A stretch of 64,000 bases of DNA from the NCBI GenBank assembly GCA_905221605.1, contig CAJNDS010000491.1, positions 682,001 through 746,000 on the forward strand. Reading direction: 5' to 3'. Of the stretch, positions 19,046-30,298 are shown piece after piece (position 1 is the stretch's first letter; the number at the start of each line of letters is the position of its first letter). The notes below the pieces were generated by a model. The model was not told the DNA's origin, searched no databases, and worked only from the letters and a program-made list of their open reading frames with translations. A program made the translations under genes and the position numbers. Source of the DNA: Symbiodinium natans. Taxonomy: Eukaryota > Sar > Dinophyceae > Suessiales > Symbiodiniaceae.

Positions 19046-22000
19046 TTTCCCTTCTCTTCTGCTTCCTTTTAACTGATAAAACACAAGAAAGGAACTCATA
19101 TGATAAAGCAGTGGAAAGGTAAGCAGAGGGTGACTCCTTGCGCGTGAGCCTTTCCATAATACTCCATCATATTCATCCTCTCGGCCTATCTCTTCTGTTC
19201 CTCTCCTTACTCTTCTCCTTCTCATAGTTCTTCCTTTTTGCTTTTCTCATTTCGAAAAGAAAGAGGGAAGGGAGAAACAAGGGAGAGAGAATAGATAAAG
19301 AAGAGTGCCATCTTCTCTATTCATCTGTCTTCTATTCTCTTCCTTGCTCTTCCCATTAAATATGCAATCCTTGGTATCTCTCCTCTCTCCTTCTCTCTTC
19401 CTCCAACAGATGTGCTTTTGGATCGTTTTCTGCATCTTCAAGCGAGAAAAAAGGACACAGACTGCGATTAAAAGGGACGCCCATGTTGGGTTGGCAGCAA
19501 GCCCAGCTGATGCTCATGATTCTCTCTCTTTCCCTACACATGGGCGATGGAACGGGTGTCCTTTTCAATCGTTTTCTGCATCTTCAAGAGAAACAGGGAC
19601 ACCCCACAAGAAGGAAAAGCAACATAAGAGATAGGGAGGGAAATTGACCCTTTCCTCTCTTCTTATCTGCTGTTTTTCTTATTCGCTTCAAAAAGCAACA
19701 TAAGGGAAAGGGGATTTCCTGAAGAGGAGAGAGGGAACCTATCTGTGAAAAGCAAGAATGGTTTTTTCTAGTTCGAAAGGGAATAGGGAGAGACAAGGGA
19801 GAGATGATATGTACAGCTTTGCGCCTTATTTTGTGATTCCGTCTCCTTGCTTCCTGTCTCTTCTATTCCTTGCAGCACGCTTCGGGAAACATAGCATCCT
19901 TTTCCTCTCTCACTTCCCTTTCCCTTCTCTTCTTCCGCTTCCTTTTAACTGATAAAACACAAGAAAGGAACTCATATGATAAAGCAGTGAAAAGGTAAGC
20001 AGAGAGCGACTCCTTGCGCGTGAGCCTTTCCATAATACTCCATCATATTCATCCTCTCGGCCTATCTCTTCTGTTCCTTTCCTTACTCTTCTCCTTCTCA
20101 TAGTTCTTCCTTTTTGTTTTTCTCATTTCGAAAAGAAAGAGGGAAGGGAGAAACAAGGGAGAGAGAATAGATAAAGAAGAGTGCCATCTTCTCTGCGCCT
20201 TGTTTTGTCTCTCCCTCTTCTCTATTCATCTGTCTTCTATTCTCTTCCTTGCTCTTCCCATTAAATATGCAATCCTTGGTATCTCTCCTCTCTCCTTCTC
20301 TCTTCCTCCAACCGATGTGCTTTTGGATCGTTTTCTGCATCTTCAAGCGAGAAAAAAGGACACAGACTGCGATTAAAAGGGACGCCCATGTTGGATTGGC
20401 AGCAAGCCCAGCTGATGCTCATGATTCTCTCTCTTTCCCTACACATGGGCGATGGAACGGGTGTCCTTTTCAATCGTTTTTCTGCATCTTCAAGAGAAAC
20501 AGGGACACCCCACAAGAAGGAAAAGCAACATAAGAGATAGGGAGGGAAATTGACCCTTTCCTCTCTTCTTATCTGCTATTTTTCTTATTCGCTTCAAAAG
20601 GCAACATAAGGGAAAGGGGATTTCCTGAAGAGGAGAGACGGAACCTATCTGTGAAAAGCAAGAATGGTTTTTTCTAGTTCGAAAGGGAATAGGGAGAGAC
20701 AAGGGAGAGATGATATGTACAGCTTTGCGCCTTATTTTGTGATCCGTCTCCTTGCTTCCTGTCTCTTCTATTCCTTGCAGCACGCTTCGGGAAACATAGC
20801 ATCCTTTTCCTCTCTCACTTCCCTTTCCCTTCTCTTCTTCCGCTTCCTTTTAACTGATAAAACACAAGAAAGGAACTCATATGATAAAGCAGTGAGAAGG
20901 TAAGCAGAGGGCGACTCCTTGCGCGTGAGCCTTTCCATAATACTCCATCATATTCATCCTCTCGGCCTATCTCTTCTGTTCCTTTCCTTACTCTTCTCCT
21001 TCTCATAGTTCTTCCTTTTTGTTTTTCTCATTTCGGAAAGAAAGAGGGAAGGGAGAAACAAGGGAGAGAGAATAGATAAAGAAGAGCGCCATCTTCTCTA
21101 TTCATCTGTCTTCTATTCTCTTCCTTGCTCTTCCCATTAAATCTGCAATCCTTGGTATCTCTCCTCTCTCCTTCTCTCTTCCTCCAACAGATGTGCTTTT
21201 GGATCGTTTTCTGCATCTTCAAGCGAGAAAAAAGGACACATAATGCGATTAAAAGGGACGCCCATGTTGGATTGGCAGCAAGCCCAGCTGATGCTCATGA
21301 TTCTCTCTCTTTCCCTACATATGGGCGATGGAACGGGTGTCCTTTTCAATCGTTTTCTGCATCTTCAAGAGAAAAGGGACACCCCACAAGAAGGAAAAGT
21401 AACATAAGAGATAGGGAGGGAAATTGAAGAACTCCTCATTGTACTTGGTCATTCCCTTTCCTCTCTTCTTATCTGCCCATTTTCTGTGCGCCTTGTTTTG
21501 TCTCCCCCTCTTCTCCCATCATCTCTCTTCTGGTCTTTTCTTTGCTCTTCCCATTAAAAATGCAACGTACACCCTCCCCATGCTTCAGCAAACCCCTCCT
21601 CTCGCCCTATCGCCTGTGTTTTTTTCCTTGTGCCCAAACGGAAAACGAAAACGGGTTCCTTTATATGTTCATTGTCCTTCCTTTTGTTTTTTTATTTCAC
21701 AGGGAAAAGAACCAGAGAAGAGGAAGATAAGAACGAGAGGTGAGATGAAAACGGCACCATCTTCTCTTTGCCTTATTTTTGCACCTCCCTCTCCTGTCTT
21801 TTTTTCTCTTCCACTCTTTTTTTCCATTGCTCTTCCCATAATATTGCATTCCTTTTGATAACTCACAGGAAATTAAAATGGCCTCCTTGTTGTCTCTCCT
21901 CTCTCACTCCCCTTTCCCTTCTCTCCTTCTGTTTCCTTTTAATTTTAACTGATAAAACACAAGAAAGGAGCTTGTAAAATCAAGCAGTGGAAGGGTAAGC

Positions 22001-22380
22001 AGAAGGTGACTCCTTGTGCGTGGACCTTTGCCGTACTTCACCATACCCCTCTTTTTCGGCCTATCTCTTCGGCTCTTTTCCTAACCCTTCTTCTTTTCAT
22101 CTTTCTTTTTGTTTTTCTCATTTCGAAAAGACAGAGGGAACGGAGAGATAAGGGAGAGAGGATAGATAAAGAAGAGTACCATCTTCTTTGCGCCTTGTTT
22201 TATCTCTCTTCTATTCTTTTCTTGTCTCTTCCCATGAAAATCGTGTTCCTCTTATCTTTCCCTCCTTCTCTCCCTTCTCTTCTCCTCACGAGAGCCTTCG
22301 ACTTTAGGATTGAGGAGAAAAAGAGAAGAGAAAAGAGGAACTACCTGGTTCTTGTTCCTGAGGTCTCCATAGTACGACTG
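19046..22380 (+). repeat. 0.9-kb pyrimidine-rich tandem repeat, three close copies and one diverged
   Basis: The landmark CCTTTTAACTGATAAAACAC recurs at about 19065, 19941, 20846 and 21941, giving periods of 876, 905 and 1095. The first three copies differ by a few substitutions and a short insertion (TGCGCCTTGTTTTGTCTCTCC near 20197). The fourth, from about 21425, is strongly diverged. The sense strand is rich in CTT/TCT. No coding pattern is conserved between copies. Confidence 0.93.
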
Positions 22381-22430
22381 ACGTGACAGCAGCGTACCCT
22401 CGTGGAAACGTGTATGGCTATAAGAAAACC

Positions 22431-22490
22431 CGAGTCCCAGCTTCCAAATAGACCCTATTTAAGCCACCCACCGGGGGGGGGGGGGGGGGG
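22431..22490 (-). repeat. Boundary repeat, right inverted copy
   Basis: CGAGTCCCAGCTTCCAAATA through GACCCTATTTAAGCCACCCACC then a run of about 18 G is the reverse complement of 13046-13112. Confidence 0.85.
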
Positions 22491-22499
22491 GTGTGCTTT

Positions 22500-22555
22500 C
22501 AAAGCTGAGCTGGACACGACCGTGGCCGTGGCGAGAAGCACTGCCGAAATGAACA
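22500..22555 (+). CDS. Candidate exon after satellite block
   Basis: One frame reads AFKAELDTTVAVARSTAEMN, a helix-forming stretch, followed immediately by CCCTAAA repeats. The acceptor may be TTCAAAG or GCTGAG. It could belong to the ferlin-like gene if the satellite block is an intron, or start another gene. Confidence 0.4.
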
Positions 22556-23224
22556 ACCTAAGCCCTAAACCCTAAACCCTAATACCCTGGAGTTCAGAGG
22601 CCAGTTTCCTTCTCCCGGACTGCCCATCACAAGGGTTTAGGGTTTCGGGTTTAGGGTTTAGGGTTGGCAAGGTGGGGTATGGGGATTCTATACGTTTTTC
22701 TTGCTAGGGGATACGAAGTAGACTTACTAAGTCAAAAGAGCTGCTGAGTAGGTTCCCTGATTGGCACCCTTTTGAGTCTGAGAGTCCCTAACCCTTATGT
22801 AAGCCCAAGCCCATTGGCTACACCATGCACCCGAAACCTCTGAAAACCCTAAGCCCCTAAGGTTCAGGGTTTAGGGTTTAGGGTTTAGGGTTTAGGATTT
22901 GGGGTTCAGGGTTTAGGGTTTAGGGTTTAGGGTTTCGGGTTTCGGGGTTCAACCCCCGAACCCCTTAAATCCTTATCAGACCTAAGAAGGCGTAGAACCC
23001 CTGAGGCGCCAAAGCCCATGGACCAACTTGCAGCCACAAGGTTGCTAGAGCCAGAAGCAGGGTTCAGGGCAGTATCTCTCAAGCAAGGGGTTTAGGGTTT
23101 GGGGTTTAGGGTTAGGGGTTTAGGGTTTAGGGTGTAGGGTTTAGGGTTTAGGGTTTAGGGTTTAGGGTTTAAATTTAGGGTTTAGGGTTTGCCTTCAGGA
23201 GTGTTTTTTGGCCATGTCCCTCAG
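22556..23224. other. Telomere-rich stretch, no exon recognised
   Basis: TTTAGGG blocks at 22633-22662, 22870-22938 and 23088-23190, with a short unique piece at 22700-22745. The reverse complement of that piece (TTTTGACTTAGTAAGTCTAC) recurs near 60947, suggesting another repeated element. Confidence 0.5.
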
Positions 23225-23295
23225 GACGACCGCCGGCAGAGGCGCTCCCCAGTGATGACGAGGATACCTCCGCCCCCGAAGAAGGACGGAGTTGG
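23225..23295 (+). CDS. Candidate exon, acidic
   Basis: Opens after CCCTCAG. One frame reads RPPAEALPSDDEDTSAPEEG followed by RSW. A second open frame (basic) also exists, so frame and reality are uncertain. Confidence 0.35.
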
Positions 23296-23411
23296 GGAAT
23301 TAGGGTTTAGGGGATTGGGGGTTTAGGGTTGAGGGTTGAGGGTTCAGGGTTTAGGATTTAGCGTTTAGGAACCCCAAACCCTAAATCCCAAGTCCGAAAC
23401 CCGACAAACCC

Positions 23412-23646
23412 TACTTGGAGGTTCATGGTACTTATTTTGGCACGTCAGTCTTCACATGGGCGTCCTGGCTCTAACAATTACAGTCATCATTGCTAAGCCC
23501 TAAACAATACACCCTAAATCATTGCTAAACCCGAAACCCTAAACCCTAGACCCTAAACCCTAAACCCTTAACCCTTAACCCTTAACCCTAAACCCTAAAC
23601 CCTAAACCCTAAACCCTAACTAATAAGTACCATGAACCACCAAGTA
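23412..23646. mobile_element. Hairpin element, TACTTGGAGGTTCATGG family copy with telomere core
   Basis: The left end TACTTGGAGGTTCATGGTAC plus TTATT is mirrored by AATAAGTACCATGAACCACC plus AAGTA at the right, with one mismatch. A CCCTAAA block (23495-23618) fills the right half, abutting the right TIR. The 235-bp length exceeds the repeat-free copy at 41823 (142 bp). Confidence 0.82.
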
Positions 23647-24095
23647 GAGACCTTGCGGGGAAACAGATGACGGTACCGGCTCCCTGGTTCAGGGGCTTGT
23701 GCTCCGTGGTTTTGACCCCAGCACGCGAGTTTTTTGTTTTTCGGCTTTAGGCTTTGGGCTTTATAGGGTTTAGGGTTTAGGGTTTAGGGTTTAGGGTTTA
23801 GGGCAAGTTTAGGGGTTAGGGTTTAGGGTTTAGGGTTTAGGGTCTCCGGGCTATGAACCCCCACCCCAAAAAAGCCCTGAAACTCCGGTCCCCAAGTTTG
23901 GGGATCGGCCCGGTCTCGGGCTTCCGGGGCTTGAGGGTTCGCGAACAACCCGCCTCAACCCCTTTCAGCACTAAACCCTAAACCCTAAACCCTAAACCCT
24001 AAACCCTAAACCCTAAACCTTCTAAACCTTCTAAACCCGAAAGCCAAAGCCCTCCACAAGTAAGAGCCCGAAACCCTGAACCGCTGCAAATCACA

Positions 24096-24113
24096 GGAGG
24101 AGCCAGAAGAAGG
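24096..24113 (+). CDS. Candidate micro-exon
   Basis: Between AATCACAG and GTGTCT the six codons read EEPEEG. Splice signals are good, but the piece is too short to judge by coding content. Confidence 0.25.
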
Positions 24114-24462
24114 GGTGTCTTGGCATTGGCAGCCATCTTGAGGGGGACCAAGTTCTACTGTTCGCTTTGAGAACCCCAAAAACACAACTATTCTTCCCTA
24201 AAAGGGTAATGAGGGGATCGTTTTTTTTTGCTTTTTTTGGGTGTTCTTAGGCAAATAGTAGTGTTGTGGGAAGACATCACGGGGCCAATACTTCTAGAGA
24301 ACTGACCCTTTTGGGGTTTCAGAGTTTGTTGTGGTAGTGTTGGTGGCTTCTGTCTTGGGCTTGAGTGCTGTAGGGCTTGGGCGTTTAAGGATTCAGGGAT
24401 TTTGGGGTCGCCCTCAGCCAGCCGACCATCCATAGTCTCTCTAAACTATAGGGTTCTGACCG

Positions 24463-24493
<31 letters not shown>

Positions 24494-24897
24494 TCAAGGC
24501 GGGTAGGTACCTTGAAAGCCTTAGGGAAGGCTTAGAAAGCTAGGGGGGGGGGGGGTCGAGTATTAGGAATCTTGGTTTGCATATCCCCCTTGAAGCCCCC
24601 CCCCCCCCCCCTTAAGAACCCTACTAAAGCCGGAACCCGAACCCGCAAACCCAAAGCCCGACTTCATGGATGAACACACACTCTCAACATCGGCAGCAAT
24701 ACTCCAGAAACTCCAAACAACCCTTCATTCAGGAATATCCCCGACATTATAATAGGAACCCGAACATGACATAACGTATGTTCCTTTTATTAAGGGGTTT
24801 TGGAGTCTCTGGGCCTGACGGCGCCATCGATGGAATTTTCAGCCACACGGCTTCCGACTGAGTTAGGCTTTCGGGTTTGGGGATGGGGGGGGTATCT

Positions 24898-24985
24898 GGG
24901 ACTCTCTTTACCTACAGCTTTTTGCGTTCTGCATGCTAAATTAAGGGGTAGTTACTACTAAACTGTAGGTAGATAGACTCCTAGG
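24898..24985. mobile_element. Hairpin element, CTCTTTACCTACAG family copy 2
   Basis: CTCTTTACCTACAG at the left and CTGTAGGTAGATAG at the right bracket an AT-rich centre (CATGCTAAATTAAGGGGTAG) close to that of 10204. Confidence 0.68.
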
Positions 24986-24998
24986 TAGGTCTTGTTGC

Positions 24999-25116
24999 GA
25001 CCCTAAACCCTAAACGTTTAGGGTTTAGGGTTTAGGGTTTAGGGTTTAGGGTTTAGGGTTTAGGGTTTAGGGTTTAGGGTTTAGGGTTTAGGGTTTAGGG
25101 TTTAAACCCTAAAACC
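24999..25116. repeat. Telomere arrays in head-to-head and tail-to-tail palindromes
   Basis: CCCTAAACGTTTAGGG at about 25007-25022 is a perfect head-to-head junction. About 12 TTTAGGG units follow, then TTTAGGGTTTAAACCCTAAA closes the array tail-to-tail. Confidence 0.92.
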
Positions 25117-25349
25117 CGACGCTTCTGAGAAGGCTCAACCCGGCTTAGTAGAGAAGAGCAGCAGTGGCCGTGGAGGCCTCCCATGCGCAGAAAAAGAACC
25201 CCGAACCATCCTGACTCAAAACCAATCTAGGGTTTTAGGGTTTATAGGGTTTAGGGTTTATAGGGGTTAAGGTTTGTAGCGCTTTTTAGGGTTTTTAGGG
25301 TTTAGGGTTTAAGGTACCCGAGCCCCTGAAATCCGAGAACGCCACACAG

Positions 25350-25429
25350 GTCACCTTAGAGCAGCGGCAGAACGCCATCGAGTGTGAAGGTGGGGAGCTC
25401 TTGGGGGCGGCCCAGGAAGACCGAAAGCA
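25350..25429 (+). CDS. Candidate exon, coiled-coil-like
   Basis: Opens after GCCACACAG. It reads VTLEQRQNAIECEGGELLGA followed by AQEDRK. The 3' end is not fixed; telomere repeats follow at 25445. Confidence 0.42.
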
Positions 25430-26084
25430 TCAGGGCACTAACTTAGGGGTTTAGGGTTTAGGGTTTAGGCGGTTTAGGGTTTAGGGTTTAAGGTTTAGAC
25501 TTTAGGGTTTGCGCAAGTAGAACCCCGGAATTCGAACCCCAAATTTGCCGAACCAATATTAGAAATCGCTAGATGTTTGTCTTCGAACATCCCCACCAGG
25601 TAAGGAATTCGCGGGCTCACTCTTGGGTTTGGCACTCCAGGAATTTTGTGGGGATGCTCTGGGGTTGTGCTGGGCTGGGCACCCCAGCTGGCGTTGGGCA
25701 CTGACTGAAGAGATTCTCTGGGGATACTCTGGGGTGGGATACGGGTGATGGGCGAGAAGTGGGGCGAGGAGAAGAACTTAGTTAAAACTCTAGCAACGCC
25801 ACCGAGGGAGGGGAGAAGAAAACCCCTAAAGCCCGAAGACCATCCAGCACCTTGAATCCGAAGCCCATCGCGTTGCAACGTGAGTTCCCAAACTTAAACA
25901 CCTAAATCGCGAGTTGCACCCGAAATCCTATAACAGCATATTGTTCAACGGGAAAGACGAATAAGTCCAAAGAGATCCTGCCCCCTCCCAAACGGCAAAT
26001 CACGAGTCGAAAGATCACAAGAATCCTAAACCCTAAAACAAATACACTACCCCCACCCCACCCCTTCCTGCCCTTAAACCCTAC

Positions 26085-26177
26085 CTGGGCCTCTTTACCT
26101 ACAGTTTAGTAGTAGCTACCCCTTCAATAGTAGGTAGAACCCATGCCCATAAAACTGCCGGTACAGAGAGTCCCAGG
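26085..26177. mobile_element. Hairpin element, CTCTTTACCTACAG family copy 3 (rearranged)
   Basis: Begins CTGGGCCTCTTTACCTACAG and ends ACAGAGAGTCCCAGG. The interior (AGTAGTAGCTACCCCTT, ATAGTAGGTAGA, CATAAAACTG) carries the same words as the other copies, but in inverted order, as if the core had flipped. Confidence 0.6.
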
Positions 26178-26218
26178 CAAACTTTAAGCGCCCCCCCAAA
26201 GGCCAGAAAATCACTGGC

Positions 26219-26310
26219 CGGTTCTTAGCAGGGAATGAGGCAATGAGGGCCCCATGTAATCCCTTGAGGGGTTATACGTAGGGTTCCCTCATTCCCTACT
26301 AAGAATCCCG
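26219..26310. mobile_element. Hairpin element, CTTAGCAGGGAATGAGG family copy 1
   Basis: TTCTTAGCAGGGAATGAGG is mirrored by CCTCATTCCCTACTAAGAA 70 bp downstream. Related ends occur at 55095-55206 and at 26450-26480 (CCCTCATTCCCAGTAAGAA). Confidence 0.75.
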
Positions 26311-26526
26311 GGGGAGCCCCTGAGCCCTAAACCCCTGAACCCTTAAGCCCTTAAATCCCCTAAGCCTTAAAGTTCTTAAACCCCGAAAGCCTAAACCCCT
26401 AAACACCCAAAAAACCCTAAGAATGTAACCCCTTAAAGGGTATAAACAGGGCCCTAATCCCCTCATTCCCAGTAAGAATCAGGAAACCCTAAATCCTACA
26501 CCCTAAATCCTAAATCCTAAATCCGA

Positions 26527-26643
26527 AACCCTAAACCCTAAACCCTAAACCCTAAACCCTAAACCCTAAACCCTAAACCCTAAACCCTAAACCCTAAACC
26601 CTAAACCCTAAACCCTAAACCCTAAACCCTAAACCCTAAACCT
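26527..26643 (+). repeat. Telomere-type array, CCCTAAA x about 16
   Basis: Perfect repeats. The upstream units are degenerate (AATCCTA). Confidence 0.95.
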
Positions 26644-26783
26644 TACATTCTTAAACCCCAAAAGCCGAAACCCCTAAACCCCTAAACGCTAAGAATCAGG
26701 GGATCTTTGCAACCCCAAACCCTAAACCCTAAACCCTAAACCCTAAACCCCAAAACGCTAAGAATCAGGGGGATCATCGCAAG

Positions 26784-26876
26784 GCCACCTCTACGCAGCC
26801 ATCGACTTCACCCCGCCTCAGTCACTACCGGACCTCGGTACCCCGGAGGGCATGACGTGCGGGGAGTCGGCCTAAA
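26784..26876 (+). CDS. Candidate exon
   Basis: Opens after ATCGCAAG and is bracketed by telomere blocks. It reads HLYAAIDFTPPQSLPDLGTP followed by EGMTCGESA, then meets TAA formed by the downstream CCCTAAA. The product is not recognised; the composition is protein-like. Confidence 0.5.
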
Positions 26877-27205
26877 CCCTAAACCCTAAACCCTAAACCC
26901 TAAACCTTTTTGGGGTTTGGGGTCCGGTTTCGAATTTGGTGGCCAAAGTAGGGGTTTCAGGGATGTTGCGGGGGGCTCTGGAGATGGGGCATAGGTCCAG
27001 GGGGCTTCTGGGACTGGGGAAGCTGGAACTTGAGGTTAGGGTTTAGGGTTTAGGGTTTGGGGTCTGTCGAAAGTTTAGGGTTTCGGGTTTGGGGGTCACG
27101 GTCTTGGTACTAGTTTGGAGTGAATTTAGTCAAGCTGTCCCAGTCTTCTTGACTGCGTCCGTCATCTGCTTGCAGAGCTGAGCATGCCACAACCTTAAAC
27201 CCTAA

Positions 27206-27300
27206 ACCCTATAAACCCTATAAACCCTATAAACCCTATAAACCCTATAAACCCTATAAACCCTATTAAACCCTATAAACCCTATAAACCCTAAAAACCC
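27206..27300 (+). repeat. Variant array, 9-bp ACCCTATAA x about 10
   Basis: The telomere heptamer is extended by TA to a 9-mer and homogenised over about 90 bases. The same variant occurs at 62224-62275 and 63870-63970. Confidence 0.9.
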
Positions 27301-27773
27301 TAAACCCTAAACCCTGCGCTTTCGTCGCGTTAAGCTCTGACTCTGGCTTCCACTTGCCTGCAAGGGCCCCTGTCAGTGATTTGTTTTGCTCTTTGTTTAG
27401 GGTTTCGGTCTAGGGTTTAGGGTCTAGGGTTTAGGGTTTAGGGTTTAGGGTTTAGGGTTTAGGGTTTAGGGTTTAGGGTTTGGGGCCTTAACCCCAGAAC
27501 ACCCCCAGATACCCCAAAGCCCGACAGGCTTCAAATAAGCCCAAAAAAACTCGTGAATCCCTGATCTCACCCCCATCACCCTACTGTGTATATTCCGACA
27601 TGTGCTCACCTGCCACATGTATAAGAAAGTTGGTATGGTTTATGCTTTAGGGTTTACAATGGTGTTTTTTTATTGCTCAGGGTTCATAAGAAGTTGCTAT
27701 TGTTATGCTCTAGGGTTTAGGGTTAAACCCTGGAAGGCTTACCAACCCAAGCCCTAAATAAATAAAAGAACAG

Positions 27774-27850
27774 AAACAAATAACAATAATCATCGTAATA
27801 ATAGTAGTAGTAATGATGATAATGATGATAATAATCATCGTCGAAACAAA
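27774..27850. repeat. Trinucleotide-rich microsatellite (AAT/ATG/GTA)
   Basis: Degenerate AAT, AGT and ATG triplets (AATAATAGTAGTAGTAATGA). It lies shortly before the exon candidate at 27881. Confidence 0.85.
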
Positions 27851-27880
27851 AAAACATAGTAAGATTAACAAACACCCAAG

Positions 27881-27960
27881 GCCTCGACGTCACCCCGCGC
27901 TACTACCAGCCGAACGAGGGTTCGAAAGGTCTGACCTACAACAAGATCCCGGGAGGCGAG
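27881..27960 (+). CDS. Candidate exon, well-formed splice sites
   Basis: Opens after CACCCAAG and ends GGCGAG|GTGGGG. It reads LDVTPRYYQPNEGSKGLTYN followed by KIPGGE. The product is not recognised, but composition and borders are convincing. It may pair with 26784, which would make the short phrase TPxYYQP recur, though this is speculative. Confidence 0.52.
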
Positions 27961-28440
27961 GTGGGGCTGCGTTTTAGGGTTAGTGATCTGGGTTTTTAGG
28001 GTTTGGGTTTCAGGGTTTCTAGGGTTTAGGGTGTAGGGATTAGGGTTTCTAGGGTTTAGGGTTTAGGGATTACGGTTTAGGGTTTATAATTAGGGATTAG
28101 GGTGTAGGGTTTAGGGTTCAGGGCTTAGGGCTTAGGATGCTTGGGGAGGACACTGGGCTTCATGTTAAGCCGGGTAGCGATGTTCTTGCAGTCGGGCTGC
28201 AGAGCGCCAAACATTTGCTGGGCCCGCAGATGTTGTTGGATTTTTGTTCAGGAAGCTAAGGCAACTGCGTGTGAATTTGGTCACTGAGCCATTCCCTAAA
28301 CCCTAAACCCTAAACCCCAAACCCTAAACCTTAAACCCTAAACCTGTTTCTCTCTGAACTCCCGAAACAGTGGCGAAAAGCTAAAGCGAGGCCGGCCCCC
28401 TCCAGGAGCCCTGCAACGAACCCCACAACTCCAGGCTAAG

Positions 28441-29100
28441 CTCGTAAGCCCAAAACCCTAAACCCTAAACCCTAACCCGTAACCCCCAACCCCTAAACCC
28501 TAAACCCTAAACCCTAAACCCTAAACCCTAAACCCTAAACCCTAAACCCTAAACCCTAAACCCTTGCCCGCTTAAACTGTCAACAGGCCCTGACCCCAGA
28601 GCCCATAGGCCCTGAACCCCAAACCCTAAACCTTAAAACTCAAACCCCACAAACCCCCAAAACCCTGAAACCTCTCATGCCTGTCCCCCAAAACCCTAAA
28701 ATCCTAAAAACCAAGCCCGAAAACCCTACAACCCTAAACCCTAAAACCCTAAAACCCTCACCCCCTGAAACCCTGAGGCCCTGAACCCTTAAGCTCCCTA
28801 AACCCTAAACCCTAAACCCTAAACCCTAAACCCTAAACCCTCAACCCTAAACCCTAAACCTCCATAAACCCAAAGCCCTAAACGCTCTTAACCGTCCTGC
28901 GCTTCGAGGTTGGGAACTGGCGGATGCCACCGACATCGTCAAAGAGAAGGCTGTTTAGGGTTTAGGGTTTAGGGTTTAGGGTTTAGGGTTTAGGGTTTAG
29001 GGTTTAGGGTTTAGGGTTTAGAGTGTAGGTTTACAGGGTTTAGGGTTTAGGGTTTAGGGTGTAGGTTTATAGGGTGTAGGTTTATAGGGTTTAGGGTGTT
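28441..29100. repeat. Telomere-type blocks with orientation switch
   Basis: CCCTAAA runs at 28494-28563 and 28797-28858 change to TTTAGGG at 28953-29022 across a short unique piece (28880-28952). That piece could carry a helix-like exon (ELADATDIVKEKA), too weak to call. Confidence 0.85.
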
Positions 29101-30120
29101 AGGGCTTTTGGCTTGTTGGGCGTTTAGAGCGACTCCGGTCTAGGTAAGGGTCGTAGGGTTTTAGGGTTTTGGGTTTTTTGGGGCTTTTGGGCTTTTGGGG
29201 TTTAAGGCTTTAGGGTTTTGGGGGCTTTTAGGGTTTAAGGTTTTTTGGTTTAGAGCTTTAGGGGGTGAGGGCTTAAGGTTCAGGAGTTGAGGTTTAGTTA
29301 GGCCGGTTTAGGTCTGGGATGCCCTCGTCAATACCCGAAAGGTTAGCTTGCAGGGTGCAGGGACCAGGGTTTTGGGTTTTGGGATGTTTAGGGTTTGGAA
29401 AAGAGGTCAACTAGAGTTTCAAATTGGCCGGGGGGGGGGCTTAGGCTTTTTGGGGGTGGTTTGGGGTTGCCCCTCGGCCCTGCCACGCAGATGCATTTTG
29501 GGTAAGGGCTTTATGGCATCTGAAGCTAACTGTTGCCAGGGCCCTTCCGGATGCCCCGTGCGGCCCCACAAGGGTTCATGAGTTTAGGGGTTTAGGGTTT
29601 AGGGGTTTAGGGTTTAGGGGTTTAGGGTTTAGGGTTTAGGGGTTTAGGGGTTTAGGGGTTTAGGGGTTTAGGGGTTTAGTGGTTTAGGGCTTAGGGGTCA
29701 GATATGGCAGCGGGAAGTCCATAGCTACTTCTGAGGGCGGCATGAGACGGTCGGACGCCGGTCATTTCGCATGGGCCCGTAGTTTGGGAGCCTGCCGTGC
29801 CCCTTCCATGTTTTTCTACCCATACACAACCCAAGACTCGGGATTTGGGGGCCTTGGGGGCTTCCCCTATTCACCCAAGGCCATACGACTTAAAGTACCT
29901 TGAACCCCCCCCCCCCTCTGGCAAGTTAAGGAAGTAGATGCTCGACAGTGTCCATGGCAACACTGACCTCTTCCTGGGTGTCAAGAGGTTGAAACCCTAA
30001 ACGACTGTGATTGTAGCAGTCTGAAGAGCATAATTCCCGTGCAGACTAAACCCTAAACCCTAAACCCTAAACCCTAAACCCTAAACCCTAAAGTGCCCTC
30101 CCCCCCCCCCCCCCGGCGGC
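29101..30120. other. Degenerate TTTAGGG-derived DNA and unique spacer
   Basis: Runs of TTTTGGG, TTTAGGGG and CCCTAAA (30045-30091) with a C-run at 30100-30115. No gene recognised; the frame at 29348-29581 is composed of GFG-type repeat translation. Confidence 0.5.
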
Positions 30121-30279
30121 ACCCGCACCGTTTTGATTGATGTCATGCGTTGTGGCTTCAAGGCACTTGGACCATCGAACAGGGGAAGTGCCCGTTGGGC
30201 AGTGGAGGGTCGGCCATAAAGGGTAACTAGTAACAGTCAACTCCTTCCTTGCTTTCTCTGCTAGTTGTTAGATGTATTC

Positions 30280-30298
30280 TTAACTCATTCCAGAGAAG
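30280..30298 (+). promoter_or_regulatory. Possible spliced-leader acceptor before BTB start codon
   Basis: CTTAACTCATTCCAG|AGAAG precedes ATG by 5 nt. In dinoflagellates the spliced leader is trans-spliced to an AG shortly upstream of the start codon. The role here is inferred from position and the pyrimidine-rich context. Confidence 0.35.

Larger units (their letters stand above)
13046..22490. repeat. 9.4-kb composite satellite block bounded by inverted repeats
   Basis: The left edge is a C-run then GGGGTGTG and CAGCTTAAATAGGGTCTATT through GGAAGCTGAGACTCG (13046-13112). The right edge (22431-22490) is its reverse complement, ending in a G-run. Between them lie only satellites. The block lies between the last ferlin-like exon and the next exon candidate, so it could be one giant intron or an inserted unit. 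Confidence 0.75.

Noticed and set aside
19305..21858. Repeated frames in the 0.9-kb unit (for example 109 and 144 codons)
   Set aside because: The frames are not conserved between copies (lengths and frames change with small indels) and the composition is plain pyrimidine-rich satellite.
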